Origin: JBDNDK01 sp046719185 | Lineage (GTDB): Bacteria; Armatimonadota; UBA5829 | Assembly (NCBI GenBank): GCA_046719185.1 | Contig: JBDNDK010000070.1 | Location: forward strand, 1-11,140 | DNA: 11,140 nucleotides | Reading direction: 5' to 3' | Shown here: in pieces, positions 7,201 to 11,140 of the stretch | Numbering within the stretch: the first letter of the stretch is position 1 | Layout of the letters: each line of letters opens with the position of its first letter | The notes under the pieces: generated by a model | What the model saw: only the letters and a program-made list of their open reading frames with translations | Database searches by the model: none | Told to the model about the DNA's origin: nothing | Position numbers and translations under genes: made by a program

Positions 7201-8542
7201 CAGCACAAGCCTTGTTCATTTCAAAATCTATTATGATGTCTCCATCAAGTCTTATATATTTACTATCCTGCCCACCAATCTCAAAAATAGTATCAATATC
7301 ATCAGCATAAGATAATGCACCTGATGCCTGAGCTGTGATTTCATTTCGTATAATATCAGCACCAATATAATCAGCTGTCAAATATCTTCCGCTGCCTGTG
7401 GTAGCTGCAGATATGGTTTTAATTTTCACTCCCATATCATCAATCTGTTTTTTAATCACAGAGAGAGTATCTTTTACAGCTTCAAGAGGGTTTCCATTTG
7501 TTCTTCTATAATAACTTGCAATGACTTTGATTTTGCCGTCAATTTCTGTAACTAAAGCTGCTTTTGTGCTAACAGAACCAATATCCACACCAAGTGCAGC
7601 TCTTTCAATGTAAGAAGGCACTTCTTCAACTTTCAATGGAGGCATTATTTCAGAAATCTCCATTTTTATAGGTTCACAACCCGGATATTCTAGCGGTTTT
7701 CTTAAATAATCATCAATTTTTGCAAGAGCTTCTTTAATAAAAATCTTCTTTTCTGCTCTAATAGCTGCACCAATAGCACCTATTGTTCTATTATGTTCAG
7801 GAACAAAGAGCCTATTGCCTAGTTCAAGCTCTTCAGATAAAAATCTAATTACAGCTGGATTCTCTGAAACTCCACCAATAAATGCAATCTTATCTCTAAA
7901 CTCTTTTCCTCTGGATATGGCTGACCTATAGTTTCTGCTTATTGCTTGATGAATACCGGCTGCTATTCTCTCTTTGGGTGTGCCTTTTTGATACAAATGA
8001 ACTATGTCAGACTCAGTGAATACCGCACATCTTCCTGATAAGCTTGCTGGGCTTTTTGTTTTAGCTGCAATCTTTGCAAACTCTTCAATAGAATCATAAT
8101 TTAATCTTTTTGCCATATGATCTAGGAAAGAACCGCTTCCAGATGCACATTTATTACCAAGACTGGAATCTTCTACAAGCAATCTACCACTAACAGGATC
8201 TCTTTCAAAAAGAAGATACTTTTGGGTTTCTCTTCCCATTTCTATTACAGTCCGCACCTCAGGATAGAAATGGTCTATAGCACTGGCTATTGCATTCGGT
8301 TCATGAATAGCATCTGCATCAATAAGTTTTGCAATAGATGATGCACCAGAACCTGTTATTCCGCAATATACATCTTCATTGTTATTTATATATTCCAGCA
8401 CTTTTTCTAATGCTGTTTTTACTTTTCTTACAGGTTTACCTTCAACTTTTAGGATATCTAAAGTTTCAGCAATATTATTATTTTCATAGATTATGGTTTT
8501 TATAGTGTCTGAACCAATATCTAACCCAATTCTTATTGGCAT
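4262..8542 (-). CDS. Giant 2-hydroxyacyl-CoA dehydratase activase-type fusion protein
   Basis: A 1426-residue cytoplasmic protein joining two BcrAD/BadFG ATPase domains to a DUF2229-like region and an HgdB-like C-terminal part. ATPase domain 1 spans about 1-265, with LDIGSDT at 7-13, Cys132 in NKCASGSGSF and Cys172 in SGRCAVF. Domain 2 spans about 315-575, with VDIGSVSTK at 319-327, EIGGQDSK at 421-428, Cys446 in KACAAGTGAF and Cys485 in DWTCTVF. The 40- and 39-residue Cys spacings match HgdC, where two subunits share one [4Fe-4S] cluster. A Cys cluster (602, 605, 609, 628) precedes the DUF2229-like part (GEPCFPFKVAHGHF, 715-728). The C-terminal part has Cys at 931, 949, 1046, 1081, 1333 and 1357. 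Relatives use ATP to drive low-potential electron transfer; the substrate here is unknown. GGAGGG lies seven bases before the ATG. Confidence 0.93.
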   Translation of the reverse strand: MPIRIGLDIGSDTIKTIIYENNNIAETLDILKVEGKPVRKVKTALEKVLEYINNNEDVYCGITGSGASSIAKLIDADAIHEPNAIASAIDHFYPEVRTVIEMGRETQKYLLFERDPVSGRLLVEDSSLGNKCASGSGSFLDHMAKRLNYDSIEEFAKIAAKTKSPASLSGRCAVFTESDIVHLYQKGTPKERIAAGIHQAISRNYRSAISRGKEFRDKIAFIGGVSENPAVIRFLSEELELGNRLFVPEHNRTIGAIGAAIRAEKKIFIKEALAKIDDYLRKPLEYPGCEPIKMEISEIMPPLKVEEVPSYIERAALGVDIGSVSTKAALVTEIDGKIKVIASYYRRTNGNPLEAVKDTLSVIKKQIDDMGVKIKTISAATTGSGRYLTADYIGADIIRNEITAQASGALSYADDIDTIFEIGGQDSKYIRLDGDIIIDFEMNKACAAGTGAFLEKQAMRLDIPLEEFGDTALKNTRPPDLDWTCTVFSESAMVYYQQNNVPVEDLAAGICLASVKNYLNKNVGSRAIGNKIAFQGAVAFNKGMIAAYETVLGRKIIVPPYPHITGAVGVARLAYYEAPEASHFRGFDTVLDSEYEISSFECKSCANRCDVNTFQMKGGKKYFYNDRCEKFSGDQKENLGEHLPDLFAEREELLMNSYTKPHIEGAKSVGIPRGLMFSEYYPLYAAFFGELGFNVVPSDPTNKRIIEMGLDLAIGEPCFPFKVAHGHFMDLVEKKVDIIFAPAVLNTEQRNPNFRQSQTCPYLQAAPDVISSAVGIKERGIQLLAPRLHFKRGRRHIENQFIESAKKLGISPSNARKAFDTALNVLNDFRKKIDLRGAEILKSLGKDDMAFIVVGRPYSLYDQAVNMDIGKKIQDLGILAIPQDFLPLEAADITDVWSGIYSRQIQKKIMAARIIRQDKRLRAVVLTYFACGPDSFGNPFFKEEIGEPCYMMQIDEHTADAGVITRIEAFSDTVHKDSIHEYKQVRTGDSPITQMENRRVWIPFVNGGAKVLAAAMRAYGIDAEALPRSPDEGLNLARAAISEDVCLPALMTTEDMLYRIKQPDFDPKKEAFFQGNSEGPCRFGMYSMLQRIILDKLGYDDVEIVTLGSKSEHGGLGTMFALLTWDGIICHDLLFKMMLKSRPYEINSGESEALYEDYLNQLITMIPEHKKRLEFRKISALLNTKHLDQFQELLRRAQEDFLKIPKRNEKRPLVGVVGEFYVRLHNQANQDILKKLEAEGAETWLAPMSEFFSYANFIAKVLSGDKLKETFNMDELKEFTSRWVNNRLAIKDEHALFEATLPYLKGYDDICSDEIIEKGSKYVHYTFGGETICSMGKGEDFAVRGLSGIVSVIPFNCMPGNVVTSLSQALRRRHNNIPFLNLDYDGFIDAGRDAKIVNFMWQVKERFEGVKDTDESIFLQDTSGVR

Positions 8543-8581
8543 GGGCTAACCCTCCCTTATTTTTCGAACCGGCAAAGAAAT

Positions 8582-8613
8582 TTTAATACTAAAAATTCTG
8601 TAAAAGTATTAAA
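8582..8613. other. AT-rich inverted repeat in the activase leader
   Basis: TTTAATACT (8582-8590) and AGTATTAAA (8605-8613) form a perfect nine-base inverted repeat around 14 bases, flanked on both sides by AACCGG boxes. In the activase transcript it would form a weak AU hairpin; equally it may be a DNA operator, since the right arm overlaps the GTATTAAACCGG unit. No riboswitch fold is evident. Confidence 0.4.
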
Positions 8614-8647
8614 CCGGATATAATCTAGAGGTGCTGTCATATCTCTC

Positions 8648-8676
8648 AGTATAAAACCGGTTGAGCTTAGAGTCAA
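8648..8676 (-). promoter_or_regulatory. Sigma-A promoter of the activase fusion gene
   Basis: On the minus strand TTGACT (8676-8671) and TATACT (8653-8648) are separated by exactly 17 bases, each hexamer matching the consensus at five of six positions. The AACCGGTT palindrome (8662-8655) lies in the spacer two bases from the -10, where a bound protein would block polymerase or, less commonly, distort the spacer to activate. Transcription would begin near 8641, leaving a leader of about 100 bases. Confidence 0.68.
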
Positions 8677-8716
8677 GTTTATAAATCAATTTGAACTCAA
8701 TACAAACCGGTTTTTC

Positions 8717-8731
8717 TATTAAATTTTAATA
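8717..8731. other. TATTAAA/TTTAATA palindrome upstream of mtaB
   Basis: A perfect seven-base inverted repeat around one central base, 30 bases upstream of the mtaB -35. It repeats the TTTAATA word seen in the activase leader hairpin. It could be an operator or simply AT-rich upstream promoter DNA; in this base composition chance cannot be excluded. Confidence 0.3.
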
Positions 8732-8760
8732 ACACATTTCATTATTAAACAAAATATTTT

Positions 8761-8788
8761 TTGATATATTTATTTTTGAGTATATAAT
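8761..8788 (+). promoter_or_regulatory. Sigma-A promoter of mtaB
   Basis: TTGATA (8761-8766), a 16-base spacer, then a perfect TATAAT (8783-8788). A start seven bases past the -10 falls on 8795, the A of the mtaB ATG, so the transcript may be leaderless. No ribosome binding site with normal spacing lies before the ATG. Confidence 0.65.
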
Positions 8789-8794
8789 ATAAAT

Positions 8795-10048
8795 ATGCCT
8801 AGTGTTGCTTATTATACCCTTGGTTGTAAGGTCAACCAATATGAAACAGAAAAATTAAGAGAACAAATTGAGTCTTTTGGATTTAATTCTGTGCCCTTTT
8901 CTCAAAAAGCTGATGTTTATATTATAAACACCTGTTCTGTAACTGAAACCGCAGACAGCAAATCCAGAGCAGCTGTGAGAAAAGCAATAAAACAAAATAA
9001 ATCAGCATATATTGTAGTTACAGGATGCTATTCAGAAATATCTCCATTTGTTTTTTCTAATATTGATGGTGTTGATTTAATAGTTTCCAATGATGAAAAA
9101 GATACTATTCCTCATAGGTTGTCTTTAAAATTCACCACAACAAAAATGTCAAGTAACATAAAAACAAAACCAAGAACTAGAACAAGAGCTGTGGTGAAAG
9201 TGCAGGATGGATGTGATAATTTCTGCTCATACTGCATAATTCCCTATGCAAGAAACACTATGACAAAAAGAGATATTAACTCAGTTTTAGATGAAGTAAA
9301 AATGCTTGCAGATTTTGGCTACAAAGAAATAGTGCTTACTGGGATTAGATTAGGAAAATTTTCTGATAATAATAGCACTTTAACTGAGCTTGTAAATAAA
9401 TGTACTATTATAGATGGCATTGAGAGAATTAGACTAAGCTCTATAGAACCATGGGAAATTAATGATGAATTATTAAGTATTTTTGAAAGTGAAAAAGTTT
9501 GCAGACACCTTCATATACCTTTGCAAAGTGGTGATGATAATATTCTTCTGTTAATGAATAGAAAATATACTTCTCAAGAATATTTAGAGATTATAAAATC
9601 TATCAGAAAAAAAGTAGCAGAAATTGCCATTACAACTGATGTTATTGTAGGATTTCCAACAGAAACACAGCATGCATTTCAAAATACTATAGACATAATT
9701 AAATCTGCAAAATTCTCTAGGCTTCATGTGTTTAGGTATTCAAAAAGACCAAGAACAAAAGCTGAAAAAATGATTGATGATGTTTCTATTCAAGAAAAAC
9801 AGCATAGAGCAAAAATATTATCAGATATTGATATTCATCTTAGAAAAGAATTTGCTGAACAGTTTATGGGTAAAAAACTTAAAGTATTAGTTGAGAGAAA
9901 ACATAAAGAACTCAATATGCATACTGGGTTTACAGATAATTACATAACTGCATTTATAAAAGATAAATACATTCCAAGTGGAAGTATTGTAGAAGGTAAT
10001 ATTATATCTGTAAATGATGATGGTTCAGTGATTATGGAGGTAGAATAA
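8795..10048 (+). CDS. mtaB: tRNA N6-threonylcarbamoyladenosine(37) methylthiotransferase
   Basis: Radical SAM methylthiotransferase that converts t6A37 to ms2t6A37 in tRNAs that read ANN codons, notably tRNA-Lys(UUU). The 417 residues are slightly short for the family (about 430-440). The N-terminal UPF0004 domain opens with YTLGCKVNQYE (7-17) and has Cys11, Cys47 and Cys78 for the auxiliary [4Fe-4S] cluster. The radical SAM motif is CDNFCSYC, with Cys140, Cys144 and Cys147. LTGIRLGKF at 181-189 and LHIPLQSGDD at 239-248 are family landmarks, and a TRAM domain occupies roughly 355-417. The ATG is the only possible start: a stop codon lies 18 bases upstream in frame, and the conserved N-terminus follows at once. 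The HIT gene starts one base after its stop. The gene contains one CpG. Confidence 0.95.
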   Translation: MPSVAYYTLGCKVNQYETEKLREQIESFGFNSVPFSQKADVYIINTCSVTETADSKSRAAVRKAIKQNKSAYIVVTGCYSEISPFVFSNIDGVDLIVSNDEKDTIPHRLSLKFTTTKMSSNIKTKPRTRTRAVVKVQDGCDNFCSYCIIPYARNTMTKRDINSVLDEVKMLADFGYKEIVLTGIRLGKFSDNNSTLTELVNKCTIIDGIERIRLSSIEPWEINDELLSIFESEKVCRHLHIPLQSGDDNILLLMNRKYTSQEYLEIIKSIRKKVAEIAITTDVIVGFPTETQHAFQNTIDIIKSAKFSRLHVFRYSKRPRTKAEKMIDDVSIQEKQHRAKILSDIDIHLRKEFAEQFMGKKLKVLVERKHKELNMHTGFTDNYITAFIKDKYIPSGSIVEGNIISVNDDGSVIMEVE

Positions 10049-10049
10049 A

Positions 10050-10406
10050 ATGGCTGATTATGATGCTAATTGTATTTTCTGCAAAATTGCAAATAAAGAA
10101 ATGGGAAGTCTTATTTATGAAGATGATTTAGTATGTGCTTTTGATGATATAGATCCTAAAGCACCTGTGCATGTAGTTGTGATACCAAAAAAACATATAG
10201 AAAGAATAAGTGATCTAAACTCAAATGAAGATGCAGAATTAGCAGGCAAAATTATTGTTGCGGCAAATAAAATAGCCGAAGATAGAGGAATTAAAGATGA
10301 TGGTTATAGGTTAGTTGCAAATTGCAATGAAGATGCTGGACAGTCTGTATGGCATGTACATTTTCACCTCTTAGGTGGCAGAAAAATGTCTTGGCCTCCC
10401 GGCTAG
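10050..10406 (+). CDS. HIT-family nucleotide hydrolase (HinT-like)
   Basis: Small cytoplasmic histidine-triad protein of 118 residues, probably hydrolysing adenosine phosphoramidates or aminoacyl-AMP-type compounds. NCIFCKIANKE (7-17) holds the Cys8/Cys11 pair, HVVVIPKKHI (41-50) is the central strand region, and the active-site triad HVHFHLL begins at His102 (His102, His104, His106). The C-terminus GGRKMSWPPG is the usual HinT ending, so the gene is complete. GGAGG at 10036-10040, inside the end of mtaB, serves as its ribosome binding site, and the one-base gap implies cotranscription. The mtaB-HIT pairing is common in Clostridia, where rpsU and yqeY often follow; here a convergent gene takes that place. 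Its TAG overlaps the stop codon of that gene. Confidence 0.94.
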   Translation: MADYDANCIFCKIANKEMGSLIYEDDLVCAFDDIDPKAPVHVVVIPKKHIERISDLNSNEDAELAGKIIVAANKIAEDRGIKDDGYRLVANCNEDAGQSVWHVHFHLLGGRKMSWPPG

Positions 10407-11140
10407 GAAATATTTTCCTCATTTTCTTCATATAAAAGTGAGCTTATAGGTCTGCATGTATCATCAACATTACAACTGACATAATTATATATATGCCTAG
10501 AAATTTCAGCTACTGCCATCACTCCGTGACCATTAGATTTAAGATCAGATGTGAGTACACAAATTGAATAACTAAACTTGCTTGTTGTGATGATACCACA
10601 ATCATGCACAATTCCTGTTCTAGCACCAGTTTTATTTGCAATCATAACATCTGATGGAAGAATCAAATCTAGTCTGTCTCCGAACTGCTGGGCTCTAAGT
10701 ATCTGGAGCATTATATCATCCCAGTGCTCACCAACAGCTTCTCTATGTGCTATTTTTAGAAGAAGATTTGTCATATCACTAGCTGTGCAAGTATTATCTA
10801 TTCCTTGCTCAATGGCAGTTCTATCCATCATTCTTCTTCTCAAAAAAGAATTTTTAATTCCAAGTTCTTTTGAGGTTTCATTTACACCGTCCATGCCCAA
10901 AAGATCAATCACCATATTTGTGGCAGTATTGTCACTTACAATAATCATTAATGTCAGAAGATCTTTCATTGTCAGAACAAGACCATCATGAAGATGTCTT
11001 AATACACCAGCACCCTTTACTGATGTAATATTTCTAACGATAACTTCTCTATCTAGTGGAAAAGCATCTTGTGATGCAAGCTTTATTGCATGCACCAAAA
11101 TTGGAATTTTTATTAGACTTGCAGCAGAGAATGTCATTTC
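10403..11140 (-). CDS. Class A beta-lactamase-fold serine hydrolase, 5' end outside window
   Basis: The frame stays open through the window edge at 11140, so the N-terminus, including any signal or anchor segment, is missing. The Met at 11137 is not the real start: the family's FSAASLIKIPIL active-site helix follows within two residues. Counting from that Met, the SxxK motif is SLIK at 7-10 (nucleophile Ser7, Lys10), SDN is at 68-70 (VSDNTATN) and KTG at 169-171 (NKTGARTG). The omega-loop region reads RRRMMDRTAIEQG (100-112) and lacks a clear match to the E166xxxN of true class A beta-lactamases. A related hydrolase, possibly acting on peptidoglycan or another ester or amide, is therefore as likely as antibiotic hydrolysis. 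The C-terminus continues about 20 residues past the last core helix, ending in an acidic tail. No terminator separates it from the HIT gene. Confidence 0.87.
   Translation of the reverse strand, partial: EMTFSAASLIKIPILVHAIKLASQDAFPLDREVIVRNITSVKGAGVLRHLHDGLVLTMKDLLTLMIIVSDNTATNMVIDLLGMDGVNETSKELGIKNSFLRRRMMDRTAIEQGIDNTCTASDMTNLLLKIAHREAVGEHWDDIMLQILRAQQFGDRLDLILPSDVMIANKTGARTGIVHDCGIITTSKFSYSICVLTSDLKSNGHGVMAVAEISRHIYNYVSCNVDDTCRPISSLLYEENEENIS

Larger units (their letters stand above)
8567..8713 (+). repeat. Four regularly spaced AACCGG boxes in a divergent regulatory region
   Basis: AACCGG occurs at 8567-8572, 8612-8617, 8655-8660 and 8705-8710, all in one orientation, at steps of 45, 43 and 50 bases (roughly four to five helical turns). 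The third is the palindrome AACCGGTT and the fourth AAACCGGTTT. Three share a longer unit close to GTATWAAACCGG. The only other AACCGG I find in the window is inside iorA at about 748. The third box sits in the spacer of the activase promoter and the first two in its leader, which suggests a multi-operator site. I recognise no known regulator for it. Confidence 0.7.

Noticed and set aside
8619..8624. TATAAT on the plus strand next to the second AACCGG box as an additional mtaB promoter
   Set aside because: There is no acceptable -35 at 16-18 bases upstream, and the TTGATA/TATAAT pair at 8761-8788 is far better.
8567..8713. CRISPR-like array
   Set aside because: Evenly spaced boxes invited the idea, but the repeat is only 6-12 bases, spacers are about 40 bases of promoter-like DNA, and no cas gene is near. 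Operator boxes fit better.
10578..10991. A 137-codon open frame on the plus strand, antisense to the serine hydrolase gene
   Set aside because: It is the complement of a well-supported gene with SxxK, SDN and KTG motifs, its translation is low-complexity Ile/Ser/Leu-rich, and no ribosome binding site precedes it.

Overview
The window looks like chromosomal DNA from a strictly anaerobic, AT-rich bacterium, most likely a member of the Clostridia. The grounds are the low G+C (about one third, by eye), Arg codons that are almost all AGA/AGG, strong AGGAGG-type ribosome binding sites, and the gene set. That set is a ferredoxin-linked indolepyruvate oxidoreductase, a NifS/NifU/Rrf2 iron-sulphur unit, a 1426-residue 2-hydroxyacyl-CoA-dehydratase-activase fusion, MtaB and a HIT protein. 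I cannot name genus or species. I see no phage, transposon, IS, CRISPR array, rRNA or tRNA.

Layout, with direction changing at every unit. (1) 1-1805, minus: the start of iorB (only seven codons in the window) and all of iorA, translationally coupled by an ATGA overlap. (2) 1806-2111: a divergent intergenic region with a candidate iorA promoter, an extended -10 for the plus-strand operon, and a perfect CCGACT-N5-AGTCGG palindrome that matches the layout of an IscR type 1 operator. (3) 2112-4208, plus: nifS, nifU, then an Rrf2/IscR-like regulator gene with cluster-type cysteines. (4) 4209-4249: a long hairpin shared by two convergent units. (5) 4262-8542, minus: the giant activase/reductase fusion. 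(6) 8543-8794: a divergent regulatory region with four similarly spaced AACCGG boxes, one of them inside the spacer of a near-consensus promoter for the activase, and a second promoter placed so close to mtaB that its transcript may be leaderless. (7) 8795-10406, plus: mtaB and a HIT-family gene. (8) 10403-11140, minus: a class A beta-lactamase-fold serine hydrolase cut by the window edge. It meets the HIT gene tail to tail at a shared CTAG.

How the genes fit together: IorAB, the activase fusion and MtaB all need [4Fe-4S] clusters, and NifS/NifU make such clusters under likely feedback from the IscR-like protein. The metabolic theme is anaerobic amino-acid fermentation: IorAB oxidises aryl-pyruvates to aryl-acetyl-CoA with reduction of ferredoxin, and the activase family uses ATP to drive low-potential electrons into radical dehydratases or related reductases. 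A functional link between these units is my inference from the chemistry, not something the sequence proves.

Two whole-window base-composition signals stand out. CpG is roughly five-fold rarer than base composition predicts, including a CpG-free run of about 1.3 kb. CCWGG never occurs, while CCSGG occurs nine times and encodes every Pro-Gly pair in the window. Both point to past or present DNA modification or restriction pressure.
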